The notes beneath the pieces were generated by a model. It ran no database searches and had not been told where the DNA came from. It saw nothing but the letters and a program-made list of their open reading frames with translations. This document shows positions 15,686-24,540 of a stretch of 64,000 bases of DNA, one piece after another. This DNA is from an uncultured Ruminococcus sp. GTDB taxonomy: Bacteria > Bacillota > Clostridia > Oscillospirales > Ruminococcaceae. The stretch covers positions 1 through 64,000 of the forward strand of contig CALANW010000011.1 in the NCBI GenBank assembly GCA_937926145.1, given 5' to 3'. Position numbers and translations under genes: made by a program. Every line of letters starts with the position of its first letter. The first letter of the stretch is position 1.

Positions 15686-16714
15686 TTATTCTGATAAAGC
15701 GATTGCTTCGGGGAAGATGCTCGATGAGCTTTCCTGAAGGAATGTTGTGTTGACATAGCCCTGAATGGTAGCGCCGTCAAGGACAGTTATTGTAGAAGCT
15801 GTGATGTTGCCGAGGATAACAGCGTCCGTCTTGAACTCTGCCTTTCCGCCGACATCAACGTTGCCCTTGATCTTTCCGTTGAGGTCAAGATACTGCGCGG
15901 AGATATCACCGAGGATAAGGCTGTCGCGGTCCATCTGTACCTGACCCTTTGAAACGATGTTTCCCTGCATCGAAGCGCCTGACATTACGGAGTTGTTACA
16001 TTCGATATCGCCGACAACTTTGCCCGTAACATTGATGTTCTTGGTGATAGTAACATCGCCCTTAACGCTTCCGTCTATATTGATATTCGCGAACGAGCGG
16101 ATATTTCCGTCAATGATAGTATTTCGTGAAATAATAGTCGTTTCTTCCGTTTCGTAGTAAGGCGAATCGGGTTCGTTTCCTCTGAATGAGGAAGAACGAG
16201 GAGGTCTTGGAGGTGTCGGAGGAACTGAACCGCCGCCGAATGACTGGCTTGAACCGCCGAAAGACTGATTATTGCTGCCGAATGACTGACCCGAGCCGTA
16301 AGAACCGCTGTAAGCGCTGTTCTGAGCCGATTCCTGACGTGAAGCAGCACCGCTCTGACGTGCGAACTGCGAATACTGAGCAAACGGACTTACGCTCTCA
16401 GCCTTGGGAGCTTCGGGAGCAGGCTTGGGCTCTTCAACAGGTTTTGCAGCTGCGGCAGGAGCGATATCAAGGTCGCTGTAGTCTGCCGATGCGGTCTCAT
16501 TCTGTGCAGGTGCTTCTGCTTCTGCTGCGGGTGCAGCGGTTTCGGCAGGCTTTTCCGCAGGTGCGGCATCTTCAAAGTTTTTCTTGGGTGCAGGTTCAAG
16601 ATAGCTGTCAAGCTCGGTCTTCTTTTTCTCTTCCGGTGACGGCTTGTTTCCGATTATTCCGTCCTTGTGCAGGACTTCCCTCAATGCTTGGTTAAAATTA
16701 TCCTTAAGGCTCAT
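15686..16714 (-). CDS. Bactofilin (polymer-forming cytoskeletal protein)
   Basis: Bactofilins form nucleotide-free filaments of stacked beta-helices that recruit cell-wall enzymes. The C-terminal 150 residues (about 185-325) show the repeated short beta-helix rungs (NTIIDGNIRSFANINIDGSV, KGDVTI, GKVVGDIE, GNIVSKGQVQM, GDISAQYLDLNGKIKGNVDV). The N-terminal 180 residues are a long Ala/Pro/Glu- then Ser/Gly-rich disordered tail, longer than in most bactofilins. It lies between a polysaccharide deacetylase gene and a membrane protein gene in the same direction, which suggests a wall-shaping module. Confidence 0.88.
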   Translation of the reverse strand: MSLKDNFNQALREVLHKDGIIGNKPSPEEKKKTELDSYLEPAPKKNFEDAAPAEKPAETAAPAAEAEAPAQNETASADYSDLDIAPAAAAKPVEEPKPAPEAPKAESVSPFAQYSQFARQSGAASRQESAQNSAYSGSYGSGQSFGSNNQSFGGSSQSFGGGSVPPTPPRPPRSSSFRGNEPDSPYYETEETTIISRNTIIDGNIRSFANINIDGSVKGDVTITKNINVTGKVVGDIECNNSVMSGASMQGNIVSKGQVQMDRDSLILGDISAQYLDLNGKIKGNVDVGGKAEFKTDAVILGNITASTITVLDGATIQGYVNTTFLQESSSSIFPEAIALSE

Positions 16715-16784
16715 TTTACGACCATTCCTTTCTTAACTTCCGAAAAAGCAGCGCTTTATGTCTGCCGTATATATAAAAGAGCAA

Positions 16785-17849
16785 TTAATCTACATAGGAA
16801 AAAGTAACGGGTTTAACTGTGTTGTCGAGCTGACCGAAGGTGTAGCCGTTGTTTTGGAGCGCGATGATGATATCCTCGACGGTCTTTACGGTGAGCTGCT
16901 TGTCCGCGCTGTCGTGGAGAAGCACAACTGCTCTGTTCGAAGAATTATTTTCAATGCCGTTCAGAACATTGTTGTAAATGCTTGTCCAAGTTGCGTGAGT
17001 TGAAGCGTCCTCGCCGCTCACGTTCCAGTCATAGTATGTGAAGCCGCGGCGTGTTACCTCGGCGATGAGCTGCGGATAGATAAGGCGGTCATAATTGTTG
17101 ATGCTGCCGCCTGCGAAGCGCATTATCTGCGGACGAACGCCCGTTGCTTCGCTTACGCACTGATATGTATTGTTCATATCCTCGAGGAAGTTTTCAACGC
17201 TCGAGTAGATGTTCTCGTAATCGTGTGAGATCGAGTGTATGCCGATAGTGTGACCTGCATCGGCAACGGCTTTCATTATCTCTTTGGAGCGTTCACTTTC
17301 GCCGCCCGACATAAAGAATGCCGCCTTTATATCGTATTTGTCAAGAATCGAAAGAATATCGAGAGTGTTCTCGGACGGACCGTCATCAAAGGTGAGGTAA
17401 ACGGTCTTTTCATCGTCGGTGAACTCAGCCGCAGGCTCGGCGTAAAGGTCGGGGTAAAGCGCAGTGTACTCGTTTGCGGTGCTGTCGCCCGTGCTGCCTG
17501 CATTGCTGCCGACATCTTCGGAGTTCAGTGCAAATTTATCGGGATTTTCGGAAATATACTTCTCGGCGAAGCTGTCAAACTTCTCGCTTTCGTTTTTCGA
17601 GAGAAAATCAAGCACATCATCGGCAGTGTAGCCGTCCGCAGCCATGTGAAGATAGTATTCATCGAGCGAAAGATGCTCGGGCTGCTCGACCTCATCGACC
17701 GAAGCCGCCTTGACAAGCTCGTCATTTTCCTTTTTCACGAGCGAATATTTAACGCCGAAAAACACGGCGCAGCCGATTATCGCCGTAAGCACAAGGATAA
17801 TAACGGTATATATCAGGTGTTTAAAGAATTTTACACTTCCGAAGTACAT
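16785..17849 (-). CDS. Membrane-anchored polysaccharide deacetylase (NodB fold)
   Basis: Predicted to remove N-acetyl groups from peptidoglycan or another extracellular glycan. One N-terminal transmembrane helix (residues 8-32) is followed by a linker of about 100 residues and a NodB domain. The domain motifs are TFDDGPS (catalytic and metal Asp), GIHSISHDY (two zinc His), RFAGGS, WNVSGED and LLHDS. All catalytic motifs are present, so it should be active. AAAGGGAG precedes ATG 17849. It heads a group with the bactofilin and the membrane protein; the 70-bp gap before the bactofilin gene contains no evident terminator. Confidence 0.88.
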   Translation of the reverse strand: MYFGSVKFFKHLIYTVIILVLTAIIGCAVFFGVKYSLVKKENDELVKAASVDEVEQPEHLSLDEYYLHMAADGYTADDVLDFLSKNESEKFDSFAEKYISENPDKFALNSEDVGSNAGSTGDSTANEYTALYPDLYAEPAAEFTDDEKTVYLTFDDGPSENTLDILSILDKYDIKAAFFMSGGESERSKEIMKAVADAGHTIGIHSISHDYENIYSSVENFLEDMNNTYQCVSEATGVRPQIMRFAGGSINNYDRLIYPQLIAEVTRRGFTYYDWNVSGEDASTHATWTSIYNNVLNGIENNSSNRAVVLLHDSADKQLTVKTVEDIIIALQNNGYTFGQLDNTVKPVTFSYVD

Positions 17850-17935
17850 TTTCTGGCTTTGCTCCCTTTAAAACAGTTGAGTGTAAAAAATAGCCAACAA
17901 AATAAGGCTGGTTTTACACATTAATACTCTTTATA

Positions 17936-17964
17936 ATAATACACTATTTTAAGTTCAATGTCAA
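17936..17964 (-). promoter_or_regulatory. Promoter of the deacetylase-bactofilin group
   Basis: On the minus strand TTGACA (17959-17964) and TATTAT (17936-17941) are 17 bp apart, about 85 bp before the deacetylase start. Confidence 0.7.
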
Positions 17965-18059
17965 CACCGTAAATTTACAAATTAAATATATAAAAATAAG
18001 TGTTTATGCCGATTTTGTATAAAGTGGGGGGAAGAAGTTGGGGAGGAACGAACGGTTTT

Positions 18060-18245
18060 CCGCCAATAATGTAGGGGACGGGTTGCCCGTCCCGCGCCGC
18101 AAGGTGTTTTCTTTGTGAATAATTGTTGCCGAAAAATCGCTGACGCGATTCGGGACGGGCGACCCGTCCCCCTACGGGAATTACGCCTGAAATGTAATTC
18201 CTACAATGGTCGGATATATGATCCGACCCTACCGAATCTGCGAAA
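18060..18245. repeat. Composite repeat VIII, inner modules only
   Basis: The 473-bp gap 17850-18322 holds the GTAGGGGACGGG block (from about 18071), GCGCCGCAAGG, a GGGACGGGCGACCCGTCCC hairpin (about 18153-18171) with CTACGGG, and a GGTCGGAT...ATCCGACC hairpin (about 18207-18228). These are the same modules seen in the other composite elements, but without the GGAATTCG-type end arrays. No gene is evident. Confidence 0.65.
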
Positions 18246-18249
18246 AAAA

Positions 18250-18311
18250 CGCAGTTCACAAATAAGGTTTCCGAAATTTAAATTCGGTTTGCCTTTTTGA
18301 TGTGAACTGCG
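18250..18311 (-). terminator. Nested terminator of the aroE group
   Basis: On the minus strand CGCAGTTCACA (18301-18311) pairs with TGTGAACTGCG (18250-18260), followed by TTTTTTT. The long loop contains an inner CCGAA/TTCGG hairpin. It lies 12 bp after the stop codon of the 310-residue protein. Confidence 0.75.
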
Positions 18312-18322
18312 CTTTTTACTTT

Positions 18323-19255
18323 TTACTCAAAATCGGAAGAACTCAGCATTGCTTCGCCGAAAAGCGGCGCGGTCGGGTCGGATTTCGGTTCGGGGCTATC
18401 CTTTATGACCCTTCCCCTTGCAACGAGGTAATCGGTGAACTCGGTGGAAATCTTATAGTTCATAGCTTCGGTTATATCGTCAAATGCTTTATCGGGTTCG
18501 CCGAGCTGATAATGCACTTCGGCGCATATTGCCGCGCTGAGTGCCCTGTGCATCGGCATTTTCGATTTTATATGTGTCCGTGCGAGCATTTCCGCTGTGC
18601 GGAGCGATTCCGCGGCGGCTTCTTTGCTGCCGAACATCATTTCGCCGAGCGCTCTTACAGACATTGCGAAAAAGTCCGCGGTGAGGTTCTCGGTATATTG
18701 TTTTGCGTGGATATATGTATTTTCCATGCGCTCGTAGTCTTTTATGCCGCAGTAGTAGAGTATTGAGGAGGAGAAATAATAGGCTGCGTCAGAGTAGTTT
18801 CCCGTTGAATTTGCGATGTCGGTAACGCTTATCGCGTCAACTCGGTCGAGCTGTTCCTTGGCGCGGCGGAAATTGCCCGTGACAAGTGCCGTCAGCGCAA
18901 GCTCGGAGCAGACCTTTGTGCGGATATTTCCTCTGCACGAAAGGTTGAGTATCTCGATATATTCGCGCCCGATGCCGTTTTTCGCGGCGGCTTTATCGAG
19001 CTGTAAACGCATTTTCACTTCAGGGCGCTTTGTGATTATCGCGCTCAGGAAATGCGCTCCGACAGCGAGGACTGCCGCCCCTGCGATAAGGATCGGTATG
19101 AAGATGCGCATATTCAGTTTGTCCGTTCCCGAAGCCGAGAAAAATCCAAGCAGGATATTTATGCTGAACCCGATGCAGCAGCCGATGATAAGGAATATCC
19201 CGAACCATACGCTGACGGATTTTGCGAACATTTGAAGCTTTGCCTTTAAGTTCAT
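18323..19255 (-). CDS. Membrane protein with TPR-like cytoplasmic domain, function unknown
   Basis: 310 residues. Two N-terminal transmembrane helices (about 13-36 and 50-70) are followed by an all-helical region of about 230 residues with TPR character: pairs of amphipathic helices with AL..GNFRRAKEQLDRV and YQLGEPDKAFDDITEA. No catalytic motif is visible. It follows aroE by 41 bp in the same direction, so it is probably co-transcribed, but the pairing looks incidental to shikimate synthesis. The role is unknown. Confidence 0.75.
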   Translation of the reverse strand: MNLKAKLQMFAKSVSVWFGIFLIIGCCIGFSINILLGFFSASGTDKLNMRIFIPILIAGAAVLAVGAHFLSAIITKRPEVKMRLQLDKAAAKNGIGREYIEILNLSCRGNIRTKVCSELALTALVTGNFRRAKEQLDRVDAISVTDIANSTGNYSDAAYYFSSSILYYCGIKDYERMENTYIHAKQYTENLTADFFAMSVRALGEMMFGSKEAAAESLRTAEMLARTHIKSKMPMHRALSAAICAEVHYQLGEPDKAFDDITEAMNYKISTEFTDYLVARGRVIKDSPEPKSDPTAPLFGEAMLSSSDFE

Positions 19256-19296
19256 TTCCCCTGTCCTTTCCGTTAAGTCTTTGTTTTATGTTTGGG

Positions 19297-20142
19297 TCAA
19301 GCTTTGAGTGCCGCTCTCATATCGCAGATGAGCGATTCGATGTCACTGTCATTGTACTTTGCGCCGCTCCATATCTCGTGAGCGACAACAGCCTGCCATA
19401 CGAGCATTGCCATACCGCCGATAGCCTTTATGCCGTGAGCCTCTGCGGTCTGCATAAGCTTGGTCTTATCGGGATTGTAGATAGCATCGAAAACGCAGTC
19501 GCAGTTTGCGATAACTTCTTCCGAAACGGGGCAGTTCTCAATCTTCGGAAACATTCCGACGGGAGTTGCGTTTACGAGCAGGTCGAAGTGACCCTCGATC
19601 TTATCTGCGTAGATATATTTGAAGCGGGAGATAACGTCCTCGCCGCAGTTCTGCTTTTTAAGCTCGGAAATAACAGCCTCGGCTGTGTCCTCAAAGCCCT
19701 TGAGAACAACGACCGTGAGGTCTGCGCCGTGGAGAAGAGCCTCAATAGCCATCATTCTGCCAACGCCGCCGCAGCCGATCTGGAGAACTCTGCCGCCAAG
19801 CTTTGCGCCGCCTGCTTCAAGCGCACGGAGAAAGCCGTAGCAGTCGGTATTGTAGCCGATGTTCTTTCCGTCACGGTTTACAACGCAGTTTACGGAGTCG
19901 TAACGCTTTGCCGATGCGTCAAGCTCATCGATATACTTTATTATATCGACCTTGAACGGGATAGTGATATTATATCCTCCGAGCGAGTTGAGATACGAAG
20001 CCTTTTCTGCGAGCGTTTCGGGCGCATATTCGCATATCTCGTATTCAACATCGCTCTTGCCCTCCAGCTCAAAGAGCTTTTTATGTATCGGAGGGGACAT
20101 TGTGTGTTTGAGAGGATAACCTAAAATTGCGTATTTTTCCAT
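19297..20142 (-). CDS. aroE: Shikimate dehydrogenase AroE
   Basis: Reduces 3-dehydroshikimate with NADPH in aromatic amino acid synthesis. The 281 residues start YAILGYPLKHTMSPPIHKKLF (the SxS-type shikimate site, here as TMSPP). They include GYNITIPFK with the catalytic Lys, YNTDCYGF with the Asp partner, the nucleotide-binding loop IGCGGVGRMMA, and NATPVGM. ATG 20142 is preferred because AAAGGGA lies 10 nt upstream; ATG 20151 is 1-2 nt from it. No other shikimate gene is in the window. Confidence 0.93.
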   Translation of the reverse strand: MEKYAILGYPLKHTMSPPIHKKLFELEGKSDVEYEICEYAPETLAEKASYLNSLGGYNITIPFKVDIIKYIDELDASAKRYDSVNCVVNRDGKNIGYNTDCYGFLRALEAGGAKLGGRVLQIGCGGVGRMMAIEALLHGADLTVVVLKGFEDTAEAVISELKKQNCGEDVISRFKYIYADKIEGHFDLLVNATPVGMFPKIENCPVSEEVIANCDCVFDAIYNPDKTKLMQTAEAHGIKAIGGMAMLVWQAVVAHEIWSGAKYNDSDIESLICDMRAALKA

Positions 20143-20164
20143 TTTGATCATTCCCTTTCAAATT

Positions 20165-20308
20165 AATGCGGAATTCGGAATTCGGAATTAATTGTATTTC
20201 TATCAATGTTATGAATTGCGTTAAATTTCTGTAGGGGACGGGTTTCCCGTCCCCTACGGTTTTACAACAAATTTGCGGAGCGAAAATAATTACGCATTAC
20301 GCATTAAT
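20165..20308. repeat. Composite intergenic repeat V (aroE/fabD gap)
   Basis: The left array (20165-20193, GGAATTCG units) and the inverted right array (20287-20308, CGTAATGC units) flank a perfect hairpin: GTAGGGGACGGG (20231-20242), TTT, CCCGTCCCCTAC (20246-20257), then GGTTTT. The right array contains the fabD stop codon and encodes its last six residues. Confidence 0.8.
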
Positions 20309-21234
20309 TCAAGCGCTTTTTCAAGTGTCTTAGCGTTCTCAACATTAACGGCATTAACGTCTTTGAGCGTCTTTTTGACAAGACCCGTGAGGACCTTGTT
20401 CGGTCCGAGTTCCACAAAGTTTTCATAGCCCTGCTGCTGCATGAGCGCAAGCTCGGAAGTGAATCTTACGGGCGAAACAATGTGCTTTGCAAGCTTTTCG
20501 GGCATATTGTCGAAGTCGGGCATCTCTGCGCCGTAGAGGTTGGAGAAGAATGTAACGTTCGGCTTGTTGAAGGTCACGTCCATCTTTTTGAGTTCAGCTT
20601 CAAACTCGTCAGCGGCAGGCTGCATGAGCTTGGAGTGGAAAGCGGCGGAAACCTTGAGCTTTATCGTCTTTGCGCCGATCTCCGCAAATTTTGCGATAGC
20701 TGCGTCAACAGCCTCGGGTTCGCCTGCGATAACGGTCTGAACTGCGGAGTTGTAGTTTACGGGGGTAACATAGCCGTCAACGGAGGAGCATATCTTTTCG
20801 ATATCTTCGGGGGTCTGACCCATAACTGCGCACATTACGCCGTGCTGATTCTCGGCAGCTTTCTGCATTGCGGCAGCTCTTGCCTTTATCACTTTGAAGC
20901 CGTCTTTGAATGAAAGAACGCCCGAAGCGACCATAGCGGCATATTCGCCGAGGGAGTGTCCTGCAACTGCGGAGAACTCGATGCCGTTCTTCTTCATACA
21001 TTCGAGTGCGGCGAGGGAAGTCATCATAATGGCAGGCTGGGAGATAACGGTCTGCGCAAGCTCCTCCTCGGGTGCGTTCCATGACTTGTCGGCAAGGTCG
21101 AAGCCGAGTATCTCGCTCGCCTCGTCATACATCGACTTTATCTCGGGGTAAGCGTCGCAAAGCTCTTTGCCCATGCCCTGATACTGCGAGCCCTGACCCG
21201 AAAATAAAAATACTGTTTTTGAAGAATTGCCCAT
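20290..21234 (-). CDS. fabD: Malonyl-CoA:ACP transacylase FabD
   Basis: Loads malonyl groups onto ACP for chain elongation. The 314-residue protein shows FLFSGQGSQYQGMG at the N-terminus, the nucleophile elbow AGHSLGEYAAM (Ser about 92) and the catalytic His in SAAFHSKLM. AAAAGGAG precedes ATG 21234. It is transcribed divergently from the fabH operon, which is unusual because fabD normally sits inside fab operons. The last six codons (ELMRNA) and the stop lie in a composite-repeat arm, so the natural C-terminus has been rewritten by the repeat. Confidence 0.95.
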   Translation of the reverse strand: MGNSSKTVFLFSGQGSQYQGMGKELCDAYPEIKSMYDEASEILGFDLADKSWNAPEEELAQTVISQPAIMMTSLAALECMKKNGIEFSAVAGHSLGEYAAMVASGVLSFKDGFKVIKARAAAMQKAAENQHGVMCAVMGQTPEDIEKICSSVDGYVTPVNYNSAVQTVIAGEPEAVDAAIAKFAEIGAKTIKLKVSAAFHSKLMQPAADEFEAELKKMDVTFNKPNVTFFSNLYGAEMPDFDNMPEKLAKHIVSPVRFTSELALMQQQGYENFVELGPNKVLTGLVKKTLKDVNAVNVENAKTLEKALELMRNA

Positions 21235-21281
21235 AAAGATAGTACTCCTTTTATTTATTTTTAAAAATTAGTGATTTAGCT

Positions 21282-21309
21282 TGACAAAGGGGGAGAAAAA
21301 TATTACAAT
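21282..21309 (+). promoter_or_regulatory. Promoter of the fatty-acid synthesis operon
   Basis: TTGACA (21282-21287) and TACAAT (21304-21309) are separated by 16 bp. A leader of about 120 nt precedes fabH. I could not identify a FapR- or FabT-type operator with confidence in 21235-21436. Confidence 0.7.
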
Positions 21310-21436
21310 ATACAGTGAATGATTATGATTTAGGGGCGGATTTCCTATGCAAAATGCACTAAAACAACATTTTTCACCCGATCATATATCCAGTATAACA
21401 TAAATTTTATAAAAATTCAATACGGAGGTAAAAATT

Positions 21437-22429
21437 TTGTTTGGAATCAATATTCTCGGAACAGGCTCCTATTCCCCCTCGGTAAAGGTATCGAATGATG
21501 ATATGTCGAAGATCGTTGAAACGAACGATGAATGGATATCCACAAGAACGGGCATCAAGAACCGTTTCCTCACGGACGGCGAATCCGCTTGGAAAATGGG
21601 CGCGAATGCCGCAAAGAAAGCTATCGAATCGGCAGGCATCGACCCTGAGCAGATAGGACTTGTTATCGGAACGACTGTAACCCCCGATTTCTATACACCG
21701 TCACTTGCAAGCCTTGTGCAGAACGCTGTCGGCGCAGTGAACGCTGCCGCTTTTGACCTCGGCGCGGCTTGCTCGGGATTTGCTTATGCTGTTGATGCGG
21801 CAAGAAGATATCTCCAGACCGATGATGACCTTAAATATGTACTCGTTGTATCTTCCGAGATACTTTCACGCTTTGTGGATTTCACCGACCGTGCTACCTG
21901 CGTGCTTTTCGGCGACGGAGCAGGCGCGGTTGTAATTGAACGTTCGGATAAGCTTTTCACAAGCTTTATAGGCTCGGACGGCAGCGGCGCAAAGTTCCTC
22001 TATGCAAAGCATCTTTTCGGCAGACACCCGTTCCGCACGACCGATGCCGACGATTACGGCGAGGATTTCACAAGCACGAACGAGTTCCTTTTCCAGGACG
22101 GCAAGGAAGTCTATAAGTTTGCTACAAAGGCTCTCCCGACAGCTGCTCAGAACGCTGCCGACAAGATAGGTCTTGACGTGACGACTATCGACTGGTTCGT
22201 TCCTCATCAGGCTAACGTAAGGATCATCGAAACAGCCGCTAAGAACCTTGGCGCACCGATGGAAAAGTTCATCGTTACCCTCGATCAGCACGGAAACACT
22301 TCCAGCGCGTCTATCCCGACAGCTTTTGACGAAGCAGTTCGCTCGGGCAAGATCAAAAAGGGCGACAGAGTTTGCTTCGTAGGCTTCGGAGCAGGTCTTA
22401 CAAGCGCCGCTGTTATATTCGATTATTGA
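21437..22429 (+). CDS. fabH: Beta-ketoacyl-ACP synthase III FabH
   Basis: Starts fatty acid synthesis by condensing an acyl-CoA with malonyl-ACP. The 330 residues carry C112 in AACSGFAYA, the His of VPHQANVRI and the Asn of DQHGNTSSASIP, the complete KAS III triad. The start is TTG 21437, with CGGAGGT 9 nt upstream and the conserved MFGINILGTGSYSP following. First gene of the fab/acc operon. Confidence 0.95.
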   Translation: MFGINILGTGSYSPSVKVSNDDMSKIVETNDEWISTRTGIKNRFLTDGESAWKMGANAAKKAIESAGIDPEQIGLVIGTTVTPDFYTPSLASLVQNAVGAVNAAAFDLGAACSGFAYAVDAARRYLQTDDDLKYVLVVSSEILSRFVDFTDRATCVLFGDGAGAVVIERSDKLFTSFIGSDGSGAKFLYAKHLFGRHPFRTTDADDYGEDFTSTNEFLFQDGKEVYKFATKALPTAAQNAADKIGLDVTTIDWFVPHQANVRIIETAAKNLGAPMEKFIVTLDQHGNTSSASIPTAFDEAVRSGKIKKGDRVCFVGFGAGLTSAAVIFDY

Positions 22430-22440
22430 GTTTATTTCTT

Positions 22441-22480
22441 ATACTGATTTTTTGTCTGCACTTTGATCAAAAATTAGTAT
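22441..22480 (-). repeat. 102-bp element, copy 3 (internally deleted, 40 bp)
   Basis: Runs ATACTGATTTTTTGTC ... GATCAAAAATTAGTAT. In reverse complement it reads as the first 35 bp of copy 1 followed directly by the opposite terminus AGTAT, so the loop and one arm are missing. TTA flanks both sides. It lies in the fabH-fabG gap without an evident terminator effect. Confidence 0.8.
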
Positions 22481-22525
22481 TATACCTATTTTAATATAAG
22501 CAACAGAAAGGCAGGGTCATAATTT

Positions 22526-23263
22526 ATGGCAAAAACAGCTATCATCACAGGTTCGGCAAGAGGCATCGGTGCTGCTATCGCGCTTCGCCTTGCAAAAGAC
22601 GGCTACAACATCGCCCTCAACGATATCAGCGAGGCAATGTTTGAAAACAACGATATCATGGATAAAATAAAGGCACTCGGTGTTGAATGTGAAAAGTATA
22701 TCTGCGATGTTTCCAGCCATGCGCAGTGCGAAGCTATGGTAAAGTCGGTAAAGGAACGCTTCGGCACTATCGACTGCCTTGTAAACAATGCAGGCATCAC
22801 AAGGGACGGACTTATGGCAAGAATGCCCGAAGAACAGTATGACCTTGTTATCGCAGTAAACCAGAAGAGCGTTTTCAATATGACTAAGTTTGCAGGAAAC
22901 GTTATGATGCGCCAGAGATCGGGCAAGATAATCAACCTTGCTTCCGTTGCGGGTCTTTACGGCAACCCCGGACAGATCAACTACTCCGCTTCAAAGGGCG
23001 CAGTTATCGCAATGACAAAGACAGCTGCTAAGGAACTCGGTTCAAGAGGAGTAAACGTAAACGCAGTTGCCCCAGGCTTCATCAAGACTCCGATGACAGA
23101 CAAGCTCACCGAGGAACAGCGCAACAAGATGCTCGAACAGATCGCAATGAAGCGCTACGGCGAAGTTGAAGAGATCGCAGGCGTTGTATCTTTCCTCGCT
23201 TCGGACGATGCTTCTTATGTTACGGGACAGATAATCGAGATCTCGGGCGGACTTATGATGTAA
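22526..23263 (+). CDS. fabG: 3-oxoacyl-ACP reductase FabG
   Basis: NADPH-dependent ketoreduction step of the elongation cycle. The 245-residue short-chain dehydrogenase has TGSARGIGAAIA (cofactor loop), NNAGIT, the catalytic Ser in NLASVAG, YSASKGA (Tyr and Lys) and a C-terminal ASYVTGQIIEISGGLMM typical of FabG. GAAAGGCAGG precedes the ATG. Second gene of the operon. Confidence 0.95.
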   Translation: MAKTAIITGSARGIGAAIALRLAKDGYNIALNDISEAMFENNDIMDKIKALGVECEKYICDVSSHAQCEAMVKSVKERFGTIDCLVNNAGITRDGLMARMPEEQYDLVIAVNQKSVFNMTKFAGNVMMRQRSGKIINLASVAGLYGNPGQINYSASKGAVIAMTKTAAKELGSRGVNVNAVAPGFIKTPMTDKLTEEQRNKMLEQIAMKRYGEVEEIAGVVSFLASDDASYVTGQIIEISGGLMM

Positions 23264-23291
23264 GAAACCACGGCAGAAAAGGAGTGTTTTA

Positions 23292-24527
23292 ATGAGAAGA
23301 GTTGTAATCACAGGTATGGGCACAGTAAACCCTCTCGGAAAGAACGTTGAGGAATACTGGGCAAATATAAAGGCTAACAAAAACGGTCTGTCATATATCG
23401 ACCAGTTCGACGCAAGCGACTTTGATGTTAAGATCGTCGGCGCGGTAAAGGATTTTGACAGCTCAAAATATATCGATAAAAAAGAAGCAAAGAGAATGGA
23501 CCGCTTTACGCAGTTCGCAGTCTGCTCCGCTATGGAAGCGCTCGAAAATGCGGGAACCGACCTTAAAGACCTCGACCCGTTCAAGGTTGGCGTTATTGTC
23601 GGCGTTGGCATCGGCGGACTTAACCTTACCGAAGAAGAGGTTACAAAGTTCAACACAAAGCCTGACAAGGTTTCCGTTTTCTTTATCCCTATGATGATAG
23701 GAAATATGGCGGCTGGCACAGTTGCGATGCGCACAGGCTTCAAGGGCGACAACTTCTGCACGACTACAGCTTGCTCTTCCGCAACACACGCTATCGGCGA
23801 AGCTTTCCGCAAGATCAAGGACGGCTATCTCGACGCTGCTCTCTGCGGTGGTACGGAAGCTTGTATCTCACGTTTTGCACTTTCGGGCTTCAACAATATG
23901 CATGCTCTTTCAAGAGCAACAGAGCTTGACAAGGCTTCGACTCCGTTCGACCTCAACCGTCAGGGATTTGTTCTCGGCGAGGGTTCGGGCATTCTCGTTC
24001 TCGAAGAGCTTGAACACGCAAAGGCAAGAGGCGCAAACATTATCTGCGAGATCGCAGGCTACGGCGCAACGGGCGATGCTTACCACATGACAAGTCCGTC
24101 CCCGACGGGCGAAGCTGCCGCTTATGCTATGAAACACGCTTACGAAGAAGCAGGACTTAAAGCCGATGAAGTAAACTATATCAACGCTCACGGCACTTCC
24201 ACGGGACTTAACGATAAGTATGAAACAACGGCTGTCAAGCTCGCTCTCGGCGAGGACGCTGCAAGAAAGACCGTTATCAACTCCACAAAGTCGATGACGG
24301 GACATCTCCTCGGTGCGGCAGGCGCAGTCGAAGCTATCGTTACGGCTCTTTCCGTCAAGGAAGGCTTCGTTCACAAGACGCTCGGATTCACAACGCCCGA
24401 CCCCGAATGTGACCTTGACTACGCAGTTGACGGCAACAGAAATGTTGACATCAAGGGTGCGCTTTCCAATTCTCTCGGCTTCGGCGGACACAATGCAACT
24501 ATCTGCCTGAAGAAATACACCGACTAA
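23292..24527 (+). CDS. fabF: Beta-ketoacyl-ACP synthase II FabF
   Basis: Condensing enzyme for chain elongation. The 411 residues include VVITGMGTVNPLG, the nucleophile Cys in TTACSSATHA, His in NAHGTSTGLND, and the second His in KSMTGHLLGAAGAVEA. Full length and intact. AAAGGAG lies 6 nt before ATG 23292, and it follows fabG by 28 bp. Confidence 0.96.
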   Translation: MRRVVITGMGTVNPLGKNVEEYWANIKANKNGLSYIDQFDASDFDVKIVGAVKDFDSSKYIDKKEAKRMDRFTQFAVCSAMEALENAGTDLKDLDPFKVGVIVGVGIGGLNLTEEEVTKFNTKPDKVSVFFIPMMIGNMAAGTVAMRTGFKGDNFCTTTACSSATHAIGEAFRKIKDGYLDAALCGGTEACISRFALSGFNNMHALSRATELDKASTPFDLNRQGFVLGEGSGILVLEELEHAKARGANIICEIAGYGATGDAYHMTSPSPTGEAAAYAMKHAYEEAGLKADEVNYINAHGTSTGLNDKYETTAVKLALGEDAARKTVINSTKSMTGHLLGAAGAVEAIVTALSVKEGFVHKTLGFTTPDPECDLDYAVDGNRNVDIKGALSNSLGFGGHNATICLKKYTD

Positions 24528-24540
24528 GGAGAAAAATACA

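Noticed and set aside
19222..20124. 300-codon plus-strand frame opposite aroE
   Set aside because: Fully antisense to AroE, whose motifs are complete; the frame lacks domain features.
21235..21436. FapR or FabT operator in the fabD-fabH gap
   Set aside because: AT-rich with short dyads, but no convincing match to the known operators.
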